Source: Syntrophaceae bacterium UBA1411
Lineage (GTDB): Bacteria; Desulfobacterota; Syntrophia; Syntrophales; Smithellaceae
Direction of reading: 5' to 3'
DNA: 12,807 nucleotides
NCBI GenBank assembly: GCA_002304995.1
Contig: DBPV01000114.1
Coordinates: 23,463-36,269 of the forward strand
Shown here: one piece after another, positions 1-6,347 of the stretch
Position numbering within the stretch: position 1 is the first letter of the stretch
How the letters are laid out: each line of letters starts with the position of its first letter
The notes under the pieces: model-generated
What the model was told of the DNA's origin: nothing
Seen by the model: the letters and a program-made list of their open reading frames with translations, nothing else
Database searches by the model: none
Translations under genes and position numbers: made by a program

Positions 1-1
1 G

Positions 2-142
2 GTGCCGGTCGATTGCGACGCGGAAAAGATCAAGGCCGACGCGCTGGCCGATGAAAAAATCGTCTCGTTTATCGCGGGCAACAAAATCCTCAAAGTGATT
101 TACGTTCCCAAGAAGCTCGTCAACATCGTCGTTGCGCAGTAG
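2..142 (+). CDS. leuS: Leucyl-tRNA synthetase, C-terminal end (partial)
   Basis: The window opens inside a reading frame that runs from base 2 to the TAG at 140-142 and gives the last 46 residues of a protein. The end reads KILKVIYVPKKLVNIVV followed by AQ. This matches the typical C-terminus of bacterial leucyl-tRNA synthetase, the cytoplasmic enzyme that charges tRNA-Leu, where the last domain finishes with a strand of the form K-x-I-x-V-P-x-K-L-V-N-I-V. The segment just before it (DEKIVSFIAGNKILK) also fits the end of the C-terminal tRNA-binding domain. The adjacent lptE supports the call, because leuS-lptE neighbours are common in proteobacteria. Catalytic and editing domains lie outside the window, so only the tail is judged. 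Confidence 0.82.
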   Translation: MPVDCDAEKIKADALADEKIVSFIAGNKILKVIYVPKKLVNIVVAQ

Positions 143-152
143 CGGAGAAATC

Positions 153-689
153 ATGAAAGGACACGGCGTCATTTTCCTTCGGAACGTTTTTCTTCTCGCG
201 GCTCTTCTGTCGGCCGTCTGGGGATGCGGCTACGCCTTCGCTCCGCAGGGCGACCACATCGACCGCAGCATCCGGACGATTTACGTCGAGCCCTTCGGCA
301 ACAAAACCGCCCAGGCGGAAGCCGAAAACCTGATCCGGCAGGCGTTCATCGATCAGATTCTCCAAAACACCCGCTTCCGGGTCGTGCCGGAAATGGAGCA
401 GGCGGACGCCATCGTGAGCGGCAATGTCCTGGCGATCAACACGATTGCGGTTTCCTACCGGAAATCGATCCTCGCCGCCGAGGAAAGAATGATGATCACG
501 CTGGAGGCGTCGCTGCGCGAAAAGGCGAGCGGCAAGGTCCTCTGGGCGTCGCGCGGCGTCGCAGGCTATGTCGACTACGAGTTGCAGGACGATATCAACC
601 TGCTGCCCGCCGCGCGCAAAAGAGCGCTCACGAAGCTGTCGCGCGATACGGCGGAAAAAGCTCTGAACATGATGATGTCCAACTTTTAA
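153..689 (+). CDS. lptE: LPS-assembly lipoprotein LptE
   Basis: This 178-residue outer-membrane lipoprotein should be the plug partner of LptD, which inserts lipopolysaccharide into the outer leaflet. The N-terminus is a lipoprotein signal peptide: basic start, hydrophobic stretch at residues 11-23, and a lipobox ending in W-G-C with the lipidated Cys at residue 25, followed by G-Y. The body shows the LptE/RlpB pattern: IRTIYVEPFGNKT near residues 41-53, a helix AENLIRQAFIDQIL, then the A-D-A-I-V-S-G-N-V strand. I chose ATG 153 because GGAGA at 144-148 lies at proper spacing. An upstream in-frame ATG at 132 would overlap the end of leuS and add charged residues before the signal peptide. The gene starts 10 bp after leuS, so the two are probably cotranscribed. 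Confidence 0.88.
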   Translation: MKGHGVIFLRNVFLLAALLSAVWGCGYAFAPQGDHIDRSIRTIYVEPFGNKTAQAEAENLIRQAFIDQILQNTRFRVVPEMEQADAIVSGNVLAINTIAVSYRKSILAAEERMMITLEASLREKASGKVLWASRGVAGYVDYELQDDINLLPAARKRALTKLSRDTAEKALNMMMSNF

Positions 690-712
690 CGGCCAGCGGC
701 GCGCGGGGGATC

Positions 713-3121
713 ATGAAACCTTCACTGTATTGCTTCGGGCGTTACCGGCTCCTGCCGGCGGCGGATGCCCGGCAGGCGGCCGACGCCCGGCCTTTCGCGC
801 CGGACGCCGCGGCGCGGCGCATCGCCGGGCCGGGAACGTTTTTTAAAAAAGCCCGCTCCGGTTTTCTCCTTTTCATCGATGCGACCGTGGAAATTTCCTG
901 CGCGCCGGATGCGCTGGCGAGGCTTTTTGCCGTCGCGGCCGATACGGGAGCGGCTCTGGTCTATTCCGATTATCGGGAAGCCGACGGACGGCGTGTGTCG
1001 CACCACCCGCTCATCGACTATTCCGCAGGCGCGATCCGCGATGATTTTTCCTTCGGGCCGCTGTTTCTCTCTTCCGCGGCGGCGGTTGCCGAAGCGCTCG
1101 ATTGCTGCAAAGCGCTGCCCCGCGACCCCGATCTCGCCTTTTACGCTTTGCGCCTCAAGCTTTCGCAGAAGGGCGCGTTTTTCCATTTGCCGGAGTTTCT
1201 TTACACCGCCTCGCTCCCCGCGACGCCGGCGGCCGCGCGGCGCAGCGTTTCAACTGAGCCGCAGTTCGACTATGCGGCAAAGGCCGGCGCCGCCCGGCAG
1301 AAAAAGCTCGAAAAAATCGCAACGGAGCATCTGAAGCGCATCGGCGCCTGGCTGCCGCCCGGCGAAAAAAGGCCTCTCTCAGATTCCTCAGAGACGCAGT
1401 GGAAAGCCAGCGTCGTCATCCCCGTCCTCAACCGCCGCAAAACGATTACCGACGCCGTAAAAAGCGCGCTGGCCCAGGAAACGGACTTTCCGTTCAACAT
1501 TCTTGTCGTCGACAATCATTCAACCGACGGCACTACGGAAATTTTAAAGACGTTTGCCGCCCGTCATCCGCACGTGCATCACCTGATTCCGTCCCGGCGC
1601 GACCTGGGCATCGGCGGCTGCTGGAACGAAGCGATCGCTTCTGCCGCCTGCGGGCGCTACGCGGTGCAGCTCGATTCCGACGATCTATACAGCTCGCCGC
1701 AGACCCTGCAGAAAATGGTGAACCTGCTGCGCCGGGGACCGTACGCGATGGCGGTCGGCGCCTACACGCTGGTCGACGAAAAGCTGCGCCCCCTTCCGCC
1801 GGGACTTATCGACCACCGGGAGTGGACGCGGAAAAACGGCCACAACAATCTGCTGCGCGTGAACGGCATGGGCGCGCCGCGCGCCTTCGACACGACGGTT
1901 TTGCGCGCCGTCGGTTTTCCCAACGTGAGCTACGGCGAGGACTATGCCGTCGCCCTCAGACTTTCGCGCGACCATGCCGTCGGCCGGATTTATGAAAGCC
2001 TCTACTGGTGCCGCCGCTGGAAGGACAACACCGACGCCGATCTGTCCGTGGACAAAAAAAACCGCAACGATTATTACAAGGACCGTCTGCGGACCATCGA
2101 AATAAAAGCCAGACAGCATCTTTGCAGAAAACGGTCGCAAACGGCCCCGGCAAAACCGGATCACATTTACGCCGACTTTCCGGGAAAAGGCAGCGTCTCC
2201 CTGTCCGACCTGTGCGCCGAATTTTTCGCAGCGCAAAAGAAAAGCTGGCCCGACTTCGCGGCGGCCTGCCGCGATCTGGCTGCGGTCAGAACCAGGACAT
2301 TGTCCTGCGGAGACTATGATGTGACCCTGCAGTACAATCCCGCGCGGGCGGTAAGCGGCGGCGCAGCGGTTGATCCGGAATCCATCCGCAAACGCCCCTG
2401 CTTTTTGTGCGCGGCCAACCGGCCGGCCGGCCAGAGCGCCATCCTCCACCGCGGCGATTACTGGATTTTGTGCAATCCCGCGCCGATTTTCGACCGGCAC
2501 TTCACCGTGGCCAGTGTAGCGCATCTTCCTCAGGACATCGCCTCCTCGCTCGCGCGGCTGTTTTTGCTCGCGGCCGATGCCGGCCCGGAATACACTGTCT
2601 TTTACAACGGACCGGCCTGCGGCGCATCCGCGCCCGATCACCTGCATTTTCAGATGATCCCCGCCCCGGCCCTGCCTTTTTTGCGCCGTCTGGCGGATCT
2701 GCCGCCGGCCCTTTTTGTTCCGGCGCTGGGCGGCGCGGCAGGCTTTTATTGCGACCGGGCCGTTGCCGTTCTGAAGTCGGAAAAACCGGACGTCCTCAAA
2801 GACGCGTTTCTGCGGCTCGTCAAAGCGTTTCAAACGGTTTCCGGAACCGCGCACGAGCCGCCGGTAAACGTCTTTTGCCAGGCCGGGCCAAACCGCTTTC
2901 GCCTGACGGTTTTCCTGCGCGGCAAGCACCGCCCGGACGCGTATTTTGCCGCAGGGAAAAAGCGGCTCTTCGTTTCTCCCGGCGCCATCGACATGGCCGG
3001 CGTCATCATCACACCGCGACTGGCGGATTTCGACCGCCTTGCCGCCGGCGCCGTCCGGGACATCTACCGGGAGGTCTCACCGGACGAAAAAACACTGCAA
3101 AGGATTCTTGCCCATGCCTGA
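713..3121 (+). CDS. Fusion: GT2 glycosyltransferase plus DUF4922-type GALT/Ap4A-phosphorylase-like domain
   Basis: This is an 802-residue cytoplasmic protein with no signal peptide or TM segment. Residues about 46-125 resemble the second half of a GT-A fold (FLLFIDATVEISCAPDALARL, then ALVYSDYREADGRR and RDDFSFGPLF) but lack the first nucleotide-binding strands, so this part looks degenerate. Residues 231-440 form a complete family-2 glycosyltransferase: ASVVIPVLNRR at the start, VVDNHSTDGT at 265-274, the metal-binding D321-S-D323-D324, and the catalytic-base motif G408-E409-D410. Residues about 485-790 form a nucleotidyltransferase/phosphorylase-like domain with C563-F-L-C566 (possible metal site) and H643-L-H645-F-Q647. 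HxHxQ is the catalytic signature of the GALT/Ap4A phosphorylase/GDP-L-galactose phosphorylase branch of the HIT superfamily. ATG 713 has GGGGGA at 705-710. The gene lies 23 bp after lptE and overlaps the following M15 peptidase gene. The acceptor sugar and the nucleotide substrate are unknown. Coupling of NDP-sugar turnover to glycan synthesis is my inference. Confidence 0.85.
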   Translation: MKPSLYCFGRYRLLPAADARQAADARPFAPDAAARRIAGPGTFFKKARSGFLLFIDATVEISCAPDALARLFAVAADTGAALVYSDYREADGRRVSHHPLIDYSAGAIRDDFSFGPLFLSSAAAVAEALDCCKALPRDPDLAFYALRLKLSQKGAFFHLPEFLYTASLPATPAAARRSVSTEPQFDYAAKAGAARQKKLEKIATEHLKRIGAWLPPGEKRPLSDSSETQWKASVVIPVLNRRKTITDAVKSALAQETDFPFNILVVDNHSTDGTTEILKTFAARHPHVHHLIPSRRDLGIGGCWNEAIASAACGRYAVQLDSDDLYSSPQTLQKMVNLLRRGPYAMAVGAYTLVDEKLRPLPPGLIDHREWTRKNGHNNLLRVNGMGAPRAFDTTVLRAVGFPNVSYGEDYAVALRLSRDHAVGRIYESLYWCRRWKDNTDADLSVDKKNRNDYYKDRLRTIEIKARQHLCRKRSQTAPAKPDHIYADFPGKGSVSLSDLCAEFFAAQKKSWPDFAAACRDLAAVRTRTLSCGDYDVTLQYNPARAVSGGAAVDPESIRKRPCFLCAANRPAGQSAILHRGDYWILCNPAPIFDRHFTVASVAHLPQDIASSLARLFLLAADAGPEYTVFYNGPACGASAPDHLHFQMIPAPALPFLRRLADLPPALFVPALGGAAGFYCDRAVAVLKSEKPDVLKDAFLRLVKAFQTVSGTAHEPPVNVFCQAGPNRFRLTVFLRGKHRPDAYFAAGKKRLFVSPGAIDMAGVIITPRLADFDRLAAGAVRDIYREVSPDEKTLQRILAHA

Positions 3122-3665
3122 TCAAACCCTTATCATCGACAGCGCCATGAGCTTTGCCGAAGCCATCGAAGGCAGCGCCGCGCCGCTGGAGATTCTCGAT
3201 TCCCTGTCGATGGTCGATGTGAGTTACTATTCTTTTGACGGCCGCCGGCACGCGGGGCAGATCGTTGTGGACGCGAGGCTGGAAGACGACGTCTACGACA
3301 TTTTTCACCTGATCGAAAAACTGCAATTCCCCGTCGGCAAGGCCGTACCCATCGTCGCCTACGATTGGGAAGACGAAAACTCCATGGCCGACAACAATTC
3401 GTCCGCCTTCAACTACCGCGTCATCGCCGGCACCAACAAACTTTCGCTGCACTCGTTCGGCCGGGCGCTCGATATCAATCCCGTGCAGAACCCGGTGATC
3501 TACCCTGCGGGGCTCATCGCCCCCGCCGGCGCGGTTTACCGCCCGCAAAACAAAGGCGCTTTTTCCGCCGCGCATCCGGTCGTCCGGGAATTCCTCAAAC
3601 GCGGCTGGCACTGGGGCGGCAATTTCGAACAGCCGAAGGATTATCACCATTTCGAAAAAACGTGA
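3114..3665 (+). CDS. M15-family zinc peptidase (D-Ala-D-Ala carboxypeptidase / endolysin-like)
   Basis: This 183-residue protein should be a zinc-dependent peptidase cutting peptide stems of peptidoglycan or free muropeptides. The zinc-site motif S-L-H113-S-F-G-R-A-L-D120 is the SxHxxGxAxD of M15 enzymes. The C-terminal D-Y-H-H179-F-E supplies the third zinc ligand, preceded by WHWGGNFE at 165-172. N-terminal VSYYSFDGRRHAGQIVV (36-52) is typical of the Peptidase_M15_4 group. There is no signal peptide or TM segment, which is unusual for a wall-facing enzyme and suggests a cytoplasmic job or unusual export. ATG 3114 lies inside the end of the preceding fusion gene (8-bp overlap), with AAAGGA at 3099-3104 as its ribosome-binding site, so translation is probably coupled. 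The exact bond cut (D-Ala-D-Ala, L-Ala-D-Glu or another) cannot be read from the sequence. Confidence 0.86.
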   Translation: MPDQTLIIDSAMSFAEAIEGSAAPLEILDSLSMVDVSYYSFDGRRHAGQIVVDARLEDDVYDIFHLIEKLQFPVGKAVPIVAYDWEDENSMADNNSSAFNYRVIAGTNKLSLHSFGRALDINPVQNPVIYPAGLIAPAGAVYRPQNKGAFSAAHPVVREFLKRGWHWGGNFEQPKDYHHFEKT

Positions 3666-3782
3666 AAACAGACGGCAGGCTTTATTCTGTCAGGCCGGCT
3701 TGAAACAAATCGATCTGCGAGCGGTCGCTGTAAAAGATTTTAAGAACAGTTATTCAACCATCCCGGCGGAATTCTCTGAATC

Positions 3783-4166
3783 TTATGCAATCTTGACTGC
3801 TCTTTTCTCAAAATCCGACATGGGATAATGCTTGGTGTTGCAGGTAATCAATGTCGCCTTTCGGACGGCGCATGTTGCGGCAATAAGGCAGTCATCCAGT
3901 TCCAGTTGATGGCTTTTGATGGTTCGGCGGTAATTTCCAGCCAAAGCTGCAATGCTTCTGTCGACATCAATCACCACCATGCTGTCCAGAAGCTTCTCTG
4001 TCTTTTCCCGTTCGTCTTCCTTCATGCCGGCGTAAATCTCGCCGATCGTAATGGCGGAACAATGCAGCAATGACTCCTTGGCTGCTTCCGTAAGCGCTTT
4101 GCCTGCAGCTTCGTTGCCTCGCAGGTGCAGTATCAGGACATCCGTGTCAACGACGGTCTGACGCAT
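3783..4166 (-). CDS. vapC: VapC-like PIN-domain toxin ribonuclease
   Basis: This 127-residue PIN-domain protein is the toxin of a type II toxin-antitoxin pair. Family members are magnesium-dependent RNases that cut tRNA or rRNA when not bound by VapB. The acidic active-site residues are visible: D7 in V-V-D-T-D-V-L-I, E43 in ITIGEIYAGM, and D92 in LELDDCLIAATC. The C-terminal LITCNTKHY stretch is the usual PIN ending with N110. I chose the ATG at 4164-4166 because a GGGGGAAG-type ribosome-binding site lies at 4174-4181 and PIN toxins usually start just before the first catalytic Asp. A longer version from 4208 would add 14 proline- and glycine-rich residues unlike PIN proteins. The start lies 20 bp inside the antitoxin gene, indicating coupled expression. 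Confidence 0.9.
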   Translation of the reverse strand: MRQTVVDTDVLILHLRGNEAAGKALTEAAKESLLHCSAITIGEIYAGMKEDEREKTEKLLDSMVVIDVDRSIAALAGNYRRTIKSHQLELDDCLIAATCAVRKATLITCNTKHYPMSDFEKRAVKIA

Positions 4167-4422
4167 CGGTTTTCTTCCCCCGGGTGGATTTTCTGATGGT
4201 TCTGACAAAATGATCGACTCCCGCAGTCAGATCCGGGTGCGTTTTGTCTTTCCATGCGCCAAACGTCTCCTGAAGAGCTGTTCGCTGGCGCAGCTGCTGG
4301 AGCTCCCGCCGGAGCGCATTGCTGACAAACCGGCTCAACTCGCCTTTCCCCACGGTTTCCCGCAGTTCATTGAGCAGGTCTTCAGGAATCTGGAAATTCG
4401 CCTGTTTTAAAGCCGTGTTCAT
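4147..4422 (-). CDS. vapB: VapB-like ribbon-helix-helix antitoxin
   Basis: This 91-residue protein precedes and overlaps the PIN toxin gene. Residues 6-11 (KQANFQ) fit the DNA-binding beta strand of a ribbon-helix-helix fold. Residues 13-23 (PEDLLNELRET) and 29-44 (LSRFVSNALRRELQQL) fit its two helices. The charged C-terminal half (about 50-91) is likely the flexible arm that wraps and neutralises the toxin. The start ATG at 4420-4422 has a perfect AGGAGG at 4431-4436. Such antitoxins normally repress their own promoter together with the toxin, and a near-palindrome sits 22 bp upstream of the start. The family assignment is by fold and position. I would not distinguish VapB from other RHH antitoxin groups on this evidence alone. 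Confidence 0.86.
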   Translation of the reverse strand: MNTALKQANFQIPEDLLNELRETVGKGELSRFVSNALRRELQQLRQRTALQETFGAWKDKTHPDLTAGVDHFVRTIRKSTRGKKTDASDRR

Positions 4423-4444
4423 GTCCCATGCCTCCTGTGTCTAT

Positions 4445-4463
4445 AACATTCCATAGGTATGTT
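4445..4463. promoter_or_regulatory. Candidate VapBC operator (imperfect palindrome)
   Basis: AACATTCC (4445-4452), a 3-base centre ATA, then GGTATGTT (4456-4463) form an inverted repeat with one mismatch per arm. It sits between the antitoxin ribosome-binding site (4431-4436) and a possible minus-strand -35 element TTGACT (complement of 4482-4487). This is where an autorepressing RHH antitoxin would bind. The -10 element is not clear, so the promoter itself is uncertain. Confidence 0.45.
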
Positions 4464-4619
4464 CCTAGATCTGCGGACAAAAGTCAACAACCAAAATTTC
4501 ATATCCGGTGTCGTTATATGGAACGATTTTGTGAGATCGTAAAAGCAGCGGATACAGCAGTAAGGTTAACAATATTTTCAGAAAAAGGAGAATGCAAGAT
4601 GAAGATTACCATCAGGCCA
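4464..4619. other. AT-richer intergenic strip with an orphan ribosome-binding site and start codon
   Basis: This stretch separates vapB from the flavoprotein gene and is visibly more AT-rich than the flanking genes. It holds a well-formed AGGAG (4586-4590) 8 bases before an ATG at 4599, but that frame ends at 4641 after only 13 codons and runs into the 3' end of the opposing flavoprotein gene. A second ATG at 4592 gives a frame of about 25 codons. I see no recognisable protein, terminator or RNA here. It may be the truncated 5' end of a lost gene. Confidence 0.4.
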
Positions 4620-5267
4620 TTAGTTGTTTATTTTCATTAGTCGAGCCAGTTCCAGCGCCCTTCTCATAATCAGCCTTGCCGACTGCAGACCGGCTGCGTC
4701 GTTTTCGATGCCGAGCCGGACAGCCGGATCGAAGTCGGCCGATCCGCCCTGGCTTGCGTAAGCGGACGCGCCCAGGGGGCTTATCCCCTGGTGGACGCTT
4801 GCCGGAATCATTTCCAGCGTCAGAAAGGCGGTGATGTGCGACAGGTGCGTCAGTTCGAGGCCGCCCTGGCGCAGCCAGGAGACGGCCAGACTCACCCCGA
4901 TCTTGTTCTTCATCCGTCCGCCGGCGAGATTGCCGAAGACAAAGACGCGGAAGCGGTCGATCAGGGCCGCCATCCTGGCGGACGACCGCATGAAGTAGAC
5001 GGGGCTCGCCAGAACGATGATGTCCGCCGCCTCGGCCTTTTCGAAAACCGCCTGCGCATCGTCCTTGAGAGAACAGTAATGGCCCGGCGTTTGTCCGGTC
5101 AGACAGAAGTTGCAGTGGATGCAGTCGCGTATTTTCAACTTCGAAAGGTGAACGGCTTCCCGTTCGATTTCCCGCCCCGGCAGGCCGTCGAGCGCGCGGT
5201 TTAAAAGGGTTTCCACATTGCCTTGTTTAACCGGCGAACCGGAAATGCCCAGAATTTTATATGCCAT
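4620..5267 (-). CDS. Iron-sulfur flavoprotein / NADPH-dependent FMN reductase family
   Basis: This 215-residue cytoplasmic redox protein has a flavodoxin-like fold. Residues 4-17 (KILGISGSPVKQGN) form the FMN-phosphate loop. ASPVYFMRSS around residue 87 is the second flavin-contacting loop of the FMN_red family. Between them lies a cysteine cluster, C49-x2-C52-x2-C55-x9-C65, in the place where iron-sulfur flavoproteins (Isf) of anaerobes bind a 4Fe-4S cluster, and it is followed by K-D-D. Isf proteins pass electrons from ferredoxin to acceptors such as O2 or peroxide, but the partner here is unknown. The ATG at 5265-5267 lies 13 bases after the lipocalin stop, with AAGGCGG at 5274-5280 as a modest ribosome-binding site, so this is the second gene of a blc operon. 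Confidence 0.85.
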   Translation of the reverse strand: MAYKILGISGSPVKQGNVETLLNRALDGLPGREIEREAVHLSKLKIRDCIHCNFCLTGQTPGHYCSLKDDAQAVFEKAEAADIIVLASPVYFMRSSARMAALIDRFRVFVFGNLAGGRMKNKIGVSLAVSWLRQGGLELTHLSHITAFLTLEMIPASVHQGISPLGASAYASQGGSADFDPAVRLGIENDAAGLQSARLIMRRALELARLMKINN

Positions 5268-5280
5268 GATGAACCGCCTT

Positions 5281-5799
5281 TTATGGTGCGTCGTGCTGCA
5301 CGAAGATCAGCTTTTCCGTCTCAAATCCCGCCGCCCGGGCCTCAGCGGTCAGGCGCCGGAGCACCGCTTCATCCAGGACAGGACGGCGGGCCAGAATCCA
5401 CAGGTACGAACGATTGGGGCCGCAAACGAGCGCCCAGGAATAGTTTTCCTGGTCCAGCGCCAGAATGCCGTAGGCTCCGTAAAACGGGCCGAAGAAGGAA
5501 ACTTTCAAAAATCCCTGATCGGCGCGGTTTACAAAATACGCTTTGCCCTCCGCTTCCTTCCATCTGCCCTCCGCCGCTGAGTAGCCCCGGTTGAGGACCA
5601 GGATGCCCCCGTCCGGCCGCAGGCGATATTCGGCGCTCACCCGGGTCAAGCCCCGCTCGAAGGAATGGTCCAGACGGGCGATTTCATACCATTTGCCCAG
5701 ATACCGCTCCAGCCGGAAGTTTTCCACGGGCACAACGCCGGCGGGAAGCCGGACGCACCCGGCAAGAAGCAGGACCGACAGCAGAACCATTTTTTTCAT
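5281..5799 (-). CDS. blc: Bacterial lipocalin, outer-membrane lipoprotein Blc
   Basis: This 172-residue lipoprotein of the lipocalin family binds fatty acids or lysophospholipids and is linked in other bacteria to envelope stress and membrane maintenance. Its signal peptide MKKMVLLSVLLLAGC ends in the lipobox L-A-G-C with lipidated C15. The defining lipocalin motif G-x-W appears as Y-L-G35-K-W37-Y-E-I-A-R. Further beta strands follow (VSAEYRLRPDGGILVLNRG, GKAYFV, LKVSFFGPFYGAYGILALD), ending with SYLWILARRP and the C-terminal helix, which is the normal Blc order and length. The ATG at 5797-5799 has AAGGA at 5806-5810. It is the first gene of a two-gene minus-strand operon and is divergent from the FMN-binding protein gene at 5871. 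Confidence 0.94.
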   Translation of the reverse strand: MKKMVLLSVLLLAGCVRLPAGVVPVENFRLERYLGKWYEIARLDHSFERGLTRVSAEYRLRPDGGILVLNRGYSAAEGRWKEAEGKAYFVNRADQGFLKVSFFGPFYGAYGILALDQENYSWALVCGPNRSYLWILARRPVLDEAVLRRLTAEARAAGFETEKLIFVQHDAP

Positions 5800-5870
5800 A
5801 TCCCGTCCTTTACATTGCGCTGCGGATGATTTAACTTACTTCAAACCGGTATAAAATCAAAGGAGGAATC

Positions 5871-6254
5871 ATGCAGCTTGACGAATATTTTGGAAAGACC
5901 CGGGGCGTGGGCGTTCTCAGCACCGCCGATGCTTCAGGCAGGGTCAATGCGGCCATTTACGGCCGGCCGCATTTTATGGATGACGGCACTATCGCTTTCA
6001 TCATGGCCGATCGCCTGACGCACGCCAATCTGCAGTCCAATCCGTCGGCCGTTTTTCTGTTCAAGGAAGAAGGCTCCTACAAAGGCAAAAGACTGTACCT
6101 CACCAAAGCCCGCGAGGAAAAGGATTCCCCGCTCATCAGCGAAATCCGCCGGCACAGAAGCAAAGATCCGGAAGGCCAGAACAACACTGAGTCGAAATTT
6201 CTCGTTTACTTCCGCGTCGACGAGGTGCTGCCCCTGACCAGCGGCGGCGCGTAG
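5871..6254 (+). CDS. Pyridoxamine 5'-phosphate oxidase family, FMN-binding split-barrel protein
   Basis: This 127-residue soluble protein of the PNPOx-like split-barrel superfamily probably binds FMN or a related cofactor and carries out a reduction that the sequence does not identify. The order of strands fits: GVGVLSTADASGRVNAAIYGRPHFMDDGTIAF at about 12-43, followed by the helix RLTHANLQSNPSAVFLF (48-64) with the N-P-x-A-x-x-x-x motif common in these proteins. It is short, as are many stand-alone general-stress-type members, and lacks the C-terminal region of true pyridoxamine oxidase, so pdxH is unlikely. The start has a perfect AGGAGG at 5861-5866. It is divergent from blc, with only 71 bp between start codons for both control regions. 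Confidence 0.88.
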   Translation: MQLDEYFGKTRGVGVLSTADASGRVNAAIYGRPHFMDDGTIAFIMADRLTHANLQSNPSAVFLFKEEGSYKGKRLYLTKAREEKDSPLISEIRRHRSKDPEGQNNTESKFLVYFRVDEVLPLTSGGA

Positions 6255-6347
6255 CGCTTTTTGCTTGCCGGGCGAACAGCGTCCTTAAAATAACATCCGG
6301 CCGGTTTGAAAAAAAAGGCCAGGCAACCTCAAAAAAGGGGACTTCCC

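Noticed and set aside
1685..2929. Minus-strand open frame of about 414 codons opposite the fusion gene
   Set aside because: Antisense shadow. The plus strand encodes GT2 and HxHxQ motifs, while the minus translation shows no domain pattern.
2407..3150. Plus-strand frame of about 247 codons overlapping the end of the fusion gene
   Set aside because: Arginine- and proline-rich out-of-frame translation without motifs, inside a well-supported gene.
4167..4208. Longer VapC starting 14 codons upstream
   Set aside because: The extra residues are unlike PIN proteins, and the internal ATG has a better ribosome-binding site and fits the family start.
4428..4640. Plus-strand 70-codon frame across the vapB upstream region
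   Set aside because: It runs through the vapB promoter and operator region, has no ribosome-binding site at its start and resembles no known protein. Only its last part has a plausible start (noted separately).
5850..5855. TATAAA as -10 element for the split-barrel gene
   Set aside because: It would place the transcript start on the ribosome-binding site (5861-5866), and no good -35 is present at 16-18 bases.
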